From assembly GCA_946902875.1 (NCBI GenBank), contig OX336339.1, positions 1,296,397 through 1,360,396 on the forward strand: a stretch of 64,000 bases of DNA. Direction: 5' to 3'. The stretch comes from Nematopogon swammerdamellus (Eukaryota; Arthropoda; Insecta; Lepidoptera; Adelidae). The notes below the pieces were generated by a model. The model saw only the letters and a program-made list of their open reading frames with translations. It did no database searches and had not been told where the DNA came from. The translations under genes and the position numbers were made by a program. Below are positions 1 to 10,618 of the stretch, piece by piece. Position 1 is the stretch's first letter; each line of letters opens with the position of its first letter.

Positions 1-64
1 AATATGACAAATCTGAGCCCCGCCTATAGATGATAAGTCAACAGTAAACGATAAACAACAAGTT

Positions 65-100
65 TGTAGATGTTTGTAAACAAGTTTACAAACATCTACA
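65..100. repeat. Perfect palindrome in the 3' flank of alpha1
   Basis: Two 17-base arms (65-81 and 84-100) separated by two bases form a perfect inverted repeat about 36 bases past the alpha1 stop codon on the minus strand. The matching flanks of the other alpha genes keep only the arm corresponding to 84-100, so the hairpin is specific to alpha1. It could fold in the 3' UTR; no function is evident. Confidence 0.6.
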
Positions 101-136
101 ATCGAAATAATTGAAAGAAATGCACATTAAATAATG

Positions 137-3100
137 TTATTTATGTTTCGGAGTAAAAGTGACGTTGATCATGCTGCAGCCCACGGTGCATTTCTGGCTG
201 GAGATTATCGACTTAAATGTGAAATTTCCGTAGAAGAAGCTCCCGCCCCATATGTTCTGAGCCAAGGCTGACAGGTCCAGCGTGTAATTGTATTTGCCCT
301 GAAAAATATGAATTTCAATTCTGAATATTTTCACAGACATTATTCCCTCTATAGTTTCTTTATGATTAATTCCTTAGTTGATATAGGTACAGTCAGTCAG
401 TAAGCTTGTAAGCGTCCATTGCTGGACATCCTCCTCCTCCAATTTTCCTCCAGTCCTCCCGGCCTTCAGCGGTACGGAACCACTGCTTTCCGCCGACGTA
501 CTTGATGTCGTCGTCCCACCTGGTGATATAGGCTATTAAGTATTCTGTGATACTACGTTGTGTATATAATATTGATTATTTGGTTCAAACTTTCGACGGT
601 CACTTTTATTTTAAGAATTTTAAAATACCTTATTTATTACTTTACAAATACCTTATTAATTACAATACATTAAAACTTTCAGCCGACTTTTCATTCAGTG
701 CGGTCGTATCATATTTATTAAACACCACCACTTAGCAAGGTAAGAAGGGAAGGGACCTACAGATTTACGTGGAATCCGAACCAAGCAACGGTCAGGGTTC
801 AACGGTCGAACAGTCTCCGTCCAGGTTGTGACCGCGCCGGTGTTTATGATCACGACCGACAGTGGACCGATCGCACCACTGAGCTACCGAGTAGGGTGAC
901 AAGTACTAAAGAAAGGCAACACAACAAAAATATAAATAAATATTTTGTTTTGTCAGCCTCGGTAGCTCAGTGGTGTGGTCGGTCGACTGTTGTTAAGCAA
1001 CGCGGAGCGCGGTCAGTACTTGATGGGTGACCGCTGGACCGTTGGAGGCTCACCGTGGTTCGGATTCCACGTTAAACTGTAGGTCCCTTCCCTTCTTACC
1101 TTACTAGGTGGTAGGGTTTATCCCGACCGGGTTGATATCACCGCACTGAGCGAAATGTCGCGTCGGTCGAAACGGCTAAGTAATTAGTTAGTGTTTTCCG
1201 TCCAGTTCAGTGTAGTCGACATGAAATGGAGGGAAGCACTGACGTGACACCTAGTTCACCAGGTGTTATGGCCTGACATAACGGATGTTGTAGGTGATGT
1301 AGCCAACCGTGTCAGTTTCCATAAAAAAAAAATAATAAAAAATTATACGATGAGAATACTACCCTCTTGAAGAGACATGACCTTCCAGAGCCGGACCACG
1401 TTTTGACACCTGCCCTGATCATTGGAGTATCGCATGGCTTGCCCAGGCGCATGTTTATGATGGCCGGAGAACTCTCCCCCAATTCCATCTTATACGCCGT
1501 AACGTGAATCTGCAAGAGTGGAACTATTCTCTTTAACCTGACCCTGACCCTTATCACGAGATTTAAAACCTACACCGCGTACTACGCTACGCCGCTGCCG
1601 TGTTCTCCGCATCATTTTGTATGGAAAAACGGAGTTCGCAAATGTATCACTAGAGGCGCTGCTTCGTTTCTATTTTATTTTGAAATTAAATGAAATAGAA
1701 AATATGCATATACACCGTGTCCCAAAACTCAACGTCAAGCGGGAACCAGGGAGTAGGTCAATTTATAATTACCCAGAGAAAAATAAGAAAAAAAAAATCG
1801 GAGTCATTTATTTTTTTAGAAAAAAATTGAACTGAATATTTTTTTTGGTAAAACTACAGGCATTCTGGTTTTGTTTGGGATACTGATTAATAGCAGAGGT
1901 ATTTTTAACAATTATATTTGCAAATTTGTAGTCGTAGAACGTAAAAATGTCAATTACAAACGTTTCTCAAAAAATGCTCAAAAACAAATGACTCCGATTT
2001 TTTTTTTATTTTTCTCTGGGTACTCATAAACTGGCCTACTCCGTGGTTCCCGTTTGACGTTGAGTTTTGGGACACTCTGTAGACGTGTGATATCTTATGA
2101 TTCAATTGTGTTCATCACATCTTTGGTCTTGGTGACGAAGTAAATTTGTATGCGTAGATTGTATGCAATGTTTGACATCATTGCATTCATAACATTCGAA
2201 CACCACCACTCACCATATCGACGTACGTGTCATTGTCGACTACGTGATAAACGTCGAGAATATGTCCCCCTGGCCGAATGGTGTGGGCGTAGTATCCACA
2301 GCCCTTCCTCAAGCTGCCGACACAGGTCCCCGTACCGATTGTAAATAAGTTGAACTTGCCCTGAAACATTCGTTTCCGTCACTTGTCTGTTCACAGGGCA
2401 TGTGAACCATCGAACTAAATACTAGAAGCGGAAAAACGCGATAAAACTTGTTACCCGTCGGTAAACAAACGTGCGTGCCTTCACATGCAACTTGTTATAA
2501 TCATCAATCGATATTCAATATATTACTAATAATAAATCTGTAAGCGATGGTCACGGAGTAAGTTAATTTGTTTTATACGATACTAGCTGACCCGGCGAAC
2601 TTCGTACCGCCTCAGAGCCAATAAATGTTATGTTAAATTATTTGCTGATTTAATTTCTGTTTTGTATTAATTTATAAGGTTAAATTACAAATTTAAAAAA
2701 CCCCGACCCTTAAAAAGTTAAAAATAATTTCCGTTTACTTACTTAAAGGAGTCGGGGGCCGCTAAGTAAATTCCCGCGCTGCTCTGAGTTTTTATATTTT
2801 ATTTAGGTACTTAGATCTTACGCAGATCTTTCGATTGAGTGCTTCCATTGCGCGTTTGTGCGCCATTGTGCGTTCATCCCATATATGATTGTTTTACTTG
2901 CTACCAAACCTTTGGTCATTGCTGAGTTTTTCGCTATGTTGCATGTTGGTTCTTCAGTCGTTTGAAGGTTTAATGGTGATTTCAACGCTGAATGAGCTGT
3001 TCGGCATCCTTCTAGCAATGTGGCCGCTATACTACAAGAAGCAACTGCTACAATGTCGGATCTCGCACGAATAGTGGCTAAAATCAATGACATGAGGAAT

Positions 3101-4744
3101 GTCTTCCCAGTACCACCGGGCGCATCGAGCAAAAATAAGCCACAATTTCCATCATCAATTGCCTTCATTAATGTATCGTACACTTCCATCTGTTGGGGGT
3201 TCAACAGTGGTACATTCGTTCGAACTGATTCTTTCAATGCATCCCGATCGTATTCACGTTCACGTTCCAATTCTCGATTGAAAGGGTCGTTCATACCACG
3301 ATTTGGCATTGGCATTCCTAACTTTACTAACAAACTGCCGCACATGAGGTAACACAATATATCTTCGATCAAAAGCAATGCCTGATTATGTATCTCCTCA
3401 TTCACCTCGAGATCTGGGTTCCATGAACTGACACGAAATTCGATGTAAAATATCTTCTGACATGTCATCCTTGTACCTACTTGTTCCACAGTTCACGTGG
3501 ATTCGATGGGATGCATATCTATATATTGATAGCAAAGAATGTGCGTATCTGACTTGGAGGTGCAGAAAAAATTGCTTAAGCGATTCTGATGTCCCAATGA
3601 GTATCGTTTTTAAGCAAATTGAGTTGTTGACATGCAGCACAAAATGTTGGGCACACTACACCATTAATAGTTCGAAGTGATTCAAATGATGTTGGCCCAC
3701 GAACATTCACCAGCAACAACCGCAAGTAGAAGCATTCGTTTAAATGCGACCAAGAGCATAAATGTTTAATACAACGCCATGTTTGTTTGTTTCTGTCGTG
3801 TATCAGAGATGGCGTTCTAATAAAAAAAGCTGTTCCATGCTAAATGTATGAGAAAAAAAATGTTTTTTATTTTTCCCATATTTTAATAGCCTATATGTTA
3901 TTCGGCACGCAGATAAATCTAACAAATCAAAGATCATAAAAATCGGTTCAGTCGTTCTTGCGTTATAAATGTTGTAACTAACACGACTTTCTTTTATATA
4001 TTATATAGATATAGATATAGATAGATATAGATTGCATTTGTAGACTCTATTTTATGACACTAAAACTAAATTGACGATTTTTAGAAATCTTTTCTGTACT
4101 TATGTATGTATGTTCCTCCACAACTCTTAAACCGATTATCCGAATTTGATTAAACTTAATACAAGCACATTTGCCTATACGCGACACAGGATAGGCTAAA
4201 TAAAATTCGGTTCCGGTGACGCTAATATGTGGCTTTCATACAAACCGAAATGTTCCGCGCGCCGAAATAAAGGTACGGTAGCGGGCTTACTTACTTTCTT
4301 CTTTTTAAATACGCATTTCACGCGAGCTAAGTCGTGGCCAAAACGTATAATAATAAGAATATGCGGAAAAATGTTGCTGAAAACGTGAGATAGTATGAAA
4401 TGGCTGTGTAAATAGTTTGTGTTTTATGAAGGGAAGCATTGACATGGCACCTAGCTCACCATTGTGTTATGGGGTGACATCATGGATGTTGTAGGTGATG
4501 TAGCTAACCGTGTCAGCTTCCATAAAAAAAAGTATTTTTTTTAAGTTCTTTGATTTGGAACAATAAATAAGAAATAATAAAAAATAAGAATATGCAGAAC
4601 AATGTTGCTGAAAATGTTAGATAAGCAGAATATAATAATATTTTCAGTGGTGTAGAGTAGGTAACTTACATAGGTATTTGCGAAAGCATACAAAACGAAG
4701 GAAGTATAGAAAATTAAATGAACAATATTTATACGCTCACACAT
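137..4744 (-). CDS. alpha1: ML-like small secreted protein, 4 exons
   Basis: Exons on the minus strand are 4744-4670, 2360-2214, 1509-1363 and 298-137 (stop TAA at 139-137). All three introns are phase 0 with GT donors (gtaag, gtgag, gtagt) and cag acceptors. The joined frame gives a 176-residue protein. Residues 1-25 are a signal peptide starting MCERINIV with a hydrophobic core and likely cleavage after AFA. The mature part has six Cys (two in exon 2, two in exon 3, two in exon 4) and sequons NDT, NYT, NFT and NVT. After the fourth Cys comes LFKRGKYNYT, reminiscent of the ML-domain C-P-x-x-K-G-x-x-Y region. Lipid or hydrophobic ligand binding outside the cell is an inference from that resemblance. 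Intron 1 holds a Helitron relic and a SINE fragment, intron 2 a mariner-type MITE, intron 3 SINE-A copies and an RTE tail. I cannot assign a named gene. Confidence 0.75.
391..527 (-). mobile_element. RTE-type LINE 3' end in alpha1 intron 3
   Basis: A short CAGT repeat followed by sequence matching the 3' end of the reverse-transcriptase copy at 54218-54910. It is antisense to the plus strand and therefore in sense with alpha1. The same fragment occurs at the same place in the alpha2 and alpha4 introns and beside the spare exon, so it entered before the gene duplications. Confidence 0.6.
681..893 (-). mobile_element. SINE-A 5' half (minus orientation)
   Basis: Carries the tRNA-like A box (reverse of ctcagtggt, 872-890) and the B-box-like ggttcggattcc reversed near 771. 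It stops in the middle of the SINE body. Equivalent copies sit at 6145-6345, 7378-7590 and 16605-16805, which marks them as one old insertion that was co-duplicated. Confidence 0.6.
955..1331 (+). mobile_element. SINE-A, full-length copy
   Basis: About 375 bp. It begins gcctcggtagctcagtgg (tRNA A-box-like), continues through 993-1041, which closely resembles the internal-promoter part of 5S rRNA (taagcaacg..gcgcggtcagtact..gatgggtgaccgc), then a tRNA B-box-like ggttcggattcc near 1055. It ends gtcagtttccat plus an A-run next to alpha1 exon 3. Confidence 0.7.
1711..2082. mobile_element. Mariner-type MITE with ~110-bp inverted arms
   Basis: Starts tacaccgtgtcccaaaac and ends gttttgggacactctgta, with the arms largely complementary inward. 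The terminus resembles mariner-related ends of the acagggtgtcccaaaa type. The matching intron of alpha3 (about 13060-13085) lacks it, so it inserted into alpha1 after the alpha1/alpha3 split, apparently at a TA. Confidence 0.65.
2583..4030 (-). mobile_element. Helitron relic with Pif1-like helicase fragment
   Basis: A minus-strand open stretch at 3489-2818 encodes 223 residues with the Walker A motif DAPGGTGKT. Before it, broken frames up to about 3760 include pieces such as VNVRGPTSFESL and CAACQQLNLL, typical of Helitron helicase-like proteins. The frames are interrupted and only the N-terminal part of the helicase is present, so it is not active. The left edge (ctgacccggcgaacttcg) resembles a dispersed lepidopteran repeat edge. 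It lies in intron 1 of alpha1. Confidence 0.6.
4030..4375 (+). repeat. Dispersed repeat with CGCGAGCGAAG-type edge
   Basis: A non-coding repeat containing ctcttaaaccgattatccg and ending in an altered form of cacgcgagcgaagtcgcgg. Related copies: 8130-8225, 13745-14120, 15121-15310 (reverse), 18300-18680, 19100-19470 (reverse), 51245-51560 and 59345-59560. In alpha genes it sits in intron 1, so it also predates the duplications. Confidence 0.5.
4396..4530 (+). mobile_element. SINE-A 3' fragment
   Basis: Contains only the SINE-A tail (gatgttgtaggtgatgtagc, then tccataaaaaaaa). Matching 3' fragments occur at the same intron 1 position in alpha2 (8270-8440) and alpha3 (14175-14300). Confidence 0.6.
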
Positions 4745-4944
4745 TCTGAATACAAACTGCCGATACAGATATTTGTGTACGTTTACATCCAAAGTTGGCG
4801 TCTGAAGTGCATGTATTGGAAAATTGTGCACTGGATAATGGTGAATGCAAAATGTTCCTAATGACGGCCGAATGGTAACTAATGTATTCCCAATGACGAT
4901 TGTATAGCGGTTATGATTAATGATAGAAACGCCATTTACTGCCT

Positions 4945-5290
4945 AATATACAGGATGTTGTAACGGCCAGTAGATTAATTTCGCCAGCGCAATCCTCATG
5001 TTTTTCCGAGACAAAAAAGTAAATAAAGTGTTCGTCTAACTAAAGTCTAAAGTGTCTAGTTTTGGAGATAATAATCTTTGAAATTGATATTTTCGTCAGG
5101 TGTAATTTGACGCGCGCGGGGGGAGGGTGCTGGCGCGGGAGCGGTCGGGGTCGAAAAACTCCGCGCACTCGTCCTTGCTCGCTCACTCACCGCGCGCCTT
5201 TCATTCCCTCGTTCGTGCGGATTTTATTTAAAGGGAATTCAGAAAAAAGTTATTTGACTTTTTTGTTACCTACTATTGATTCCTTTTGTT
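4945..5290. mobile_element. GC-core TIR element upstream of alpha1 (right end lost)
   Basis: Begins tatacaggatgttgtaacgg and has a very GC-rich centre (gtgctggcgcgggagcggtc). Complete relatives lie upstream of alpha2 (8870-9925) and alpha3 (14665-15095), where the right end reads cgttacacaacaacctgtat, giving imperfect ~22-bp inverted termini. Here the right end is replaced by a LINE fragment. Confidence 0.5.
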
Positions 5291-5299
5291 ACTATTGAT

Positions 5300-5475
5300 C
5301 ATTTCCACCACAGGTGCGAGCAGAACTCCAAGCAGGACCTGATCTGCGATTTATACAAAAGCAGCTTTTGGTCCGGCGCGTGAAGTATCGTCGCACCTTA
5401 TTGAGTACGCCCAGCGTAACGCGCAAAAATCCATTGAACGATCTCGCCGGTTCTTCTTCGCTGTAATAATCAAAC
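5300..5475 (-). mobile_element. Jockey/CR1-like RT fragment
   Basis: Minus-strand translation contains RRSGPAWSSARTCG, matching the fragment at 39190-39240. It is a small piece of a non-LTR reverse transcriptase, not functional. Confidence 0.45.
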
Positions 5476-5600
5476 ATGACAAATCTGAGCGCAGTCTTCC
5501 GCCTATGGATGATAGATTAGTAAACAATAAACAACTAAGTTTACAAACATATACAATCGAAATAATTGAAAGAAATGCAATATAATATTAAATAATGTTA

Positions 5601-5759
5601 TTAATGTTTCGGAGTAAAAGTGACGTTGATCATGCTGCAGCCCACGGTGCATTTCTGGCTGGAGATTATCGACTTGAATGTGAAGTTTCCGTAGAAGAAG
5701 CTCCCGCCCCATATGTTCTGAGCAAAGGCTGACAGGTCCAGCGTGTAATTGTATTTGCC
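5601..5759 (-). CDS. Spare alpha-type terminal exon (exon 4) between alpha1 and alpha2
   Basis: A complete exon 4 with a cag acceptor at its right edge, 52 sense codons and stop TAA at 5603-5601. It reads GKYNYTLDLSAFAQNIWGGS and keeps both exon 4 Cys. It is closer to alpha1 exon 4 than to the alpha2 exon 4 at 6856-7017. No exon 1-3 set belongs to it, so it is either an alternative last exon of alpha2 (skipping 6856-7017) or the remnant of a partly deleted alpha gene. Its flanks carry the same RTE tail and SINE-A insertions as the other alpha genes. Confidence 0.5.
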   Translation of the reverse strand, partial: GKYNYTLDLSAFAQNIWGGSFFYGNFTFKSIISSQKCTVGCSMINVTFTPKH

Positions 5760-5849
5760 CTGAAAAATATGAATTTCAATTCGGAATATTTTCACAGAAA
5801 TCATTCGATTTATAGTTTCTTAATTATTAATTCCTTAGTTGATATAGGT

Positions 5850-6345
5850 ACAGTTAGTCAGTCAGTCAGCGTGTAAGCGTCCATTGCTGGACATACGCCT
5901 CCAATTTTCCTCCAGCCCTCCCGGCCAGCGGTACGGAACCACTGCTTTCCGCCGACGTACTTGATGTCGTCGTCCCACCTGGTGATATAGGCTATTAAGT
6001 ATTCTATGTATGATATAGCTACGTTGTGTATATAATATTGATGATTTGGTTCGGAGGTCAGTTTTGTTATAAGAATTTTAAAATACCTTATTTATTACTT
6101 TACAAATACCTTATTAATTACAATACATTAAAAATTTAGACCGACCTTTCATTCAGTGCGGTCGTATCATATTTATTAAACCCCACCACTTGGTAAGGTA
6201 AGAAGGAAAGGGACCTACAGATTTACGTGGAATCCGAACCAACGGTCAGTCTCCAACGGTCGTACAGCCTCCATTCAGGTATTGACCGCGCCGGCGTTTA
6301 TGAACACGACCGACAGTCGACCGATCGCACCACTGAGCTACCGAG
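5850..6345 (-). mobile_element. RTE 3' end plus SINE-A half, co-duplicated with the spare exon
   Basis: The RTE tail runs from about 5850 to 5985 and the reversed SINE-A 5' half from about 6145 to 6345. Order and orientation match 391-893. Confidence 0.55.
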
Positions 6346-6411
6346 GAGGGTGACAAGTACCAAGGAAATGCAAAAAACATATAAATCAAAATGTATTTAT
6401 TAGTTGGTACC

Positions 6412-6602
6412 ACCGCACCGTACTGGATGTAAGATGGCCGCATAACAGCATCGGTTGTGTTCTCCTCTAGTCCAGCGTATAGCCAGCAATCCAGTGAAAT
6501 CTCCGGTATGGCACCTACCTTCTCGGAGGTGATTGGCTGGTCGGAGCATGTGCTTTAAACCCTCCCACTCAGCCACCCATACCGGATTACATAAAAAAAT
6601 AT
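6412..6602 (+). mobile_element. SINE-B 3' part
   Basis: Body and 3' end of SINE-B (..gccacccataccggattacat plus A-run). The tRNA-like head is missing. Other plus-oriented 3' fragments: 10100-10350, 10925-11015, 15570-15770, 61147-61262. Confidence 0.6.
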
Positions 6603-6855
6603 GATAGAAAATGCATATTTAGTTAGTGGCAAACATTATTGTAAAGTAGACTAAGTGAACATATCCATTGAACGTTCTCGCCGGTTCTTCTTCGCTGTAA
6701 TAATCGAACTGGCGGAATGTTAAATATAAAATATGATAAATCTGAGCGCAGTGTACCGCCTATAAATGGTAAGTAAACAGTAAACGATAAACAACTATGT
6801 TTACAAACATCTAAAATAGAAACAATTGAAAGAAATGCAATTACATTAAATAATG

Positions 6856-8648
6856 TTATTTATGTTTCGGAGTAAAAGTGACGTTGACCATGCTGCAGAC
6901 CAAGTTGCATTTCTGGGTGGAGATCATCGACTTGAATGTGAAGTTTCCGTAGAAGAAGCTCCCGCCCCATATGTTCTGAGACATGTCTGACACGTTCAGC
7001 GTGTAATTGTATTTTCCCTGAAAAATATGAATTTCGCTCTATACTTTCTTTATGATTAATTCCTTAGTTGATACAGGTACAGTCAGTCAGTCAGTAAGCT
7101 TGTAAGCGTCCACTGCTGTACATACGCCTCCAATTTTCCTCCAGTACTCCGGGCCTTCAGCGGTACAGAACCACTGCTTTCCGCCGGCCTTCTTGATGTC
7201 GTCGTCCCACTTGGTGATACAGGCTATTAAGTATTCTGTGATATAGGTACGTTGTGTATATAATATTGATGATTTGGTTCAAACTTTCGAAGGTCAGTTT
7301 TGTTATAAGAATTTTAAAATACCTTATTTATTACTTTACAAATACCTTATTAAATACAATACATTAAATTTTCAACCGACCTTTCATTCAGTGCGGTCGT
7401 ACCATATTTATTAAACTCCACCACCTAGTAAGGTAAGAAGGGAAGGAACCTACAGATTTACGTGGAATCCGAACCAACGGTCAGGCTCCAACGGTCGAAC
7501 AGTCTCCGTCCAGGTTGTGACCGCGCCGGTGTTCATGAACCCGACCGACAGTGAACCGATCGCACCACTGAGCTATCGAGGAGGGAGAGAAGTACTAAAG
7601 AAAGGCAACAAAACAAGCATTACAAATAAATACTCGTATTTTATACGATAAGAATACTACCCTCTTGATGAGACATGACCTTCCTGAGCCGATCCACGTT
7701 TTGACACCTGCCCTGATCATTGGCGAATCGCACGGCTTGCCCAAGCGCATGTTTATGATGGCCGGAGAATTCTCCCCCAATTCCATCTTATACGCCGTAA
7801 CGTGAATCTGTAAGAGTGGAACTATTCTCTTTAACCTGATCTGGTCCGCCACGTCACCTGCGACTGCGACACTCGTTATAAATACGATTGTGTGATCAAA
7901 TTCAAATTGCATTCATAACATTCGAACGTCACACCATCACTTACCATATCGACGTACGTGTCATTGTCGACTCTGTGATAAATGTCGAGAATATGTCCCC
8001 CTGGCTGAATGGTATGGGCGAAGTATCCACAGTCCTTCTTCAAGCTGCCGACACAGGTCCTCGTACCGATTGCAAATAAGTTGAACTTGCCCTGAAACAT
8101 TCGTTTCCGTCACTTGTCTGTTACGGTACGTACAATAAAGGTACGGTAGCGGGTTTACTTACTTTCTTCCTTTTAAATACGAATTTCACGCGAGCGAAGT
8201 CGCGGGCAAAACGTATAATAATAAGAATATGCGGAACAATGTTGCTGAAAACGTGAGATAATACGAAACGGCTATGTAAATAGTTTGTGTTTTCCGTCCA
8301 GTTCAGTGTAGCCGACATGAAATGAAGGAAAGCATTGACATGGCACCTAGCGTTATGCTCACCGCTCACCAATGTGTTATGGGCATCACGAATGTTGTAG
8401 GTGATGTAGCCAATCGTGTCAGTTTCCATAAAAAAAGTGTTTTTTTTAAGGTTCTTTGATTCGGAACAATAAATAAGAAATAATAAAAAATAAGAATATG
8501 CAGAACAATGTTGCTGAAAATGTTAGGCTAAGTAAAATATAATATGTTCAGTGGAGTAGAGTGGGTAACTTACATAGGTATTTGCGAAAGCATAAAAAAC
8601 GAAGGAAGTATAGAAAATTAAAAGAACAATATTTATACGCTCACACAT
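6856..8648 (-). CDS. alpha2: ML-like small secreted protein, 4 exons
   Basis: Exons on the minus strand are 8648-8574, 8091-7945, 7807-7661 and 7017-6856 (stop 6858-6856). This is the most compact copy, 1.8 kb in all. Intron 2 is only 137 bases and its donor (gtaagt) is a strong consensus. The product has 176 residues: leader MCERINIVLL.., exon 2 with TCVG and DCGY, exon 3 with KPCD and SCLIKR, and a divergent exon 4 (GKYNYTLNVSDMSQN) that adds an NVS sequon. All six mature Cys are kept. Its layout is closest to alpha4; both lack the hairpin MITE found after exon 3 in alpha1 and alpha3. The secreted ML-like role is inferred as for alpha1. Confidence 0.78.
7080..7590 (-). mobile_element. RTE 3' end plus SINE-A half in alpha2 intron 3
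   Basis: RTE tail 7080-7225 and reversed SINE-A 5' half 7378-7590. Same pair and order as in alpha1, the spare exon and alpha4. Confidence 0.55.
8130..8440 (+). mobile_element. Dispersed repeat and SINE-A 3' fragment in alpha2 intron 1
   Basis: The dispersed-repeat edge (cacgcgagcgaagtcgcggg) is followed by the SINE-A tail ending tttccataaaaaaag. Equivalent to 4310-4530 in alpha1. Confidence 0.55.
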
Positions 8649-8869
8649 TGTGAATACAAACTGCCAATACAGGTATTTGTGTACATTCACACATGTACGT
8701 TTACTTCCTAAGTGGGTGTCTGATGAAGTAATATACATAGATTGGAATATTGTGCACTGGATAATGGTGAACGCTAAATGTTCCTAATGACGGCCGAATC
8801 GTAACTAATGTATTCCCAATGACGATAGTGTAGCGGTCATGGTTAATGATAGAAACGCCATTTACTGCC

Positions 8870-9925
8870 TAATATACAGGATGTTGTAACGGCCAGTACA
8901 TTAATTTCGCCAGCGCAATCCTCATGTTTTTCCGAGAGAAAAAAGTAAATAAAGTGTTCGTCTAACTAAAGTCTAAAGTGTCTAGTTTTGGAGATAATAA
9001 TCTTTAAAATTCATATTTTCGTCAAGTGTAATAGTAATTAGACCCGCGCGGGGAGAGGGTGCTGGCGCGGGAGCGGTCGGGGTCGAAAAATTCACGCCGC
9101 GCCGCCCCGTCGCGCCGCCGCGCCGCCTCCGCGCATCTCCTCGCTCCGCGCACTCGTCCTTGCTCGCTCACTCACCGCGCGCCTTTCATTCCCACGTTCG
9201 TGCGGATTTTATTTAAAGGGAATTCAGAAACAAGTTATGTAACTTTTGAAGTGAAAACTTCTTTAGCGGCGCTTGGCACTTTTTTTAGATGGGTAAAAAA
9301 TGTTAAACTCGCGTCAGAACTCGCTTCAGATCCGTAGCCTGATCGAAAAAGCGTAAGATTCGAAACTTCTTTAGCGGCGCTTGGCACTTTTTTTAGATGG
9401 GTAAAAAATGTTAAACTCGCGTCAGATCCGTAGCCTGATCGAAAAAGCGTAAGATTTGAAACTTCTTCAGCGGCGCTTGGCACTTTTTTTAGATGGGTAA
9501 AAAATGTTAAACTCGCGTCAGATCCGTAGCCTGATCGAAAAAGCGTAAGATTCGTTGAAATTATGGATGAAAGTTGATTTTTCTTAGAAATAAACTTTTT
9601 GATGTAAAATAATTATAATAGTTCTGTAGTGTTAAATTTTTTATGTAATATAAATTGTCATGTTTGTCTACGATAGCTCAATAAATGAATATTGTATTTT
9701 ACCTCATAAATTATAGTACTTTTATACTGATAAATAAAACAATTCGTGCGAAATTATTCCCTAACCATTCCAAAATATTCAAAAATGCACAACGTTGATG
9801 TTTAAGTTTTCACTTCTACCGGCACTCCCGGAGTGCAACCCGAAGCTTTTTTTAGTTACTATTGATCCCAATAATCATTTCCTAAATTTAATGTAGTGGA
9901 CGTTACACAACAGTATAATACATAC
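8870..9925. mobile_element. GC-core TIR element upstream of alpha2, enlarged
   Basis: The left end is at about 8873 and the right end (cgttacacaacagtat) at about 9918. Compared with the 430-bp alpha3 copy it carries an extra segment from about 9245 to 9855, including a three-unit tandem repeat. Confidence 0.5.
9253..9554. repeat. ~97-bp tandem repeat, three units
   Basis: Units start cttctttagcggcgcttggc and end gatcgaaaaagcgtaagatt. The first unit is about 11 bases longer through an internal duplication; the next two are nearly identical. No coding role seen. Confidence 0.75.
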
Positions 9926-10089
9926 TAAGCACATTGACTAAGCAACGCTGAGCGCATGGTGTTGATGATACAATCAACAACATCAAATTATTAGTTATGT
10001 CACTTTGTCATTTTGTCATGATTGCATCTGTCATGAATTTTGCAGTGTATCGTCTTTGGATGATGAGGAAAGGAGTAATTAGGGATGGT

Positions 10090-10352
10090 AGGTGTAAAAC
10101 TGTAAGTAGGTCCCTTCCCTTGCCCCCATACTAGGTGCTAGGCTCAAATTGTAGCCGACTGGTTTGGTACCACAGTACTCGATGTAAGATGGCCGCATAG
10201 CAGCATAGGTTGTGTTCTTTTCTAGTCCAGTATAGCCAGCAATCCGGCAATCCGGTATGGCACGTACCTTATCGGAGGTCATTGGCTGGTCGGAGCATGT
10301 GCTTTGGACCCTCCGACCCAGCCACCCATACCGGATTACATATAAAAAGATG
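10090..10352 (+). mobile_element. SINE-B 3' part downstream of alpha3
   Basis: From about gtaggtcccttccctt to the 3' end accggattacat plus an A-rich tail. Headless. A near copy is at 15530-15775, downstream of alpha4. Confidence 0.6.
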
Positions 10353-10618
10353 ATAGAAAATGCATGTTTAGGCAGTGGCAAACATTATTGTAAAGCAGAC
10401 TAAGTGAACATATCCATTGAACGTTCTCGCCTGTTCTTCTTCGCTGTAATAATCGAACTGGCGGAATGTTAAATATAAAATACGACAAATCTGAGCGCTG
10501 TGTACCGCATATGGATGATAGATAACTAGATAACTAAACAGTAAACAATAAACAACTAAGTTTACAAACATCTGCAATCGAAATAATTGAAAGAAATGCA
10601 ATATAATATTAAATAATG

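Noticed and set aside
993..1041. Genuine 5S rRNA gene
   Set aside because: Only the internal promoter part is present and it is repeated in several SINE copies with the same flanks and A-tails.
2818..3489. Cellular Pif1 helicase gene
   Set aside because: Broken frames, helicase N-terminal fragment only, and Helitron-type upstream words indicate a mobile-element relic.
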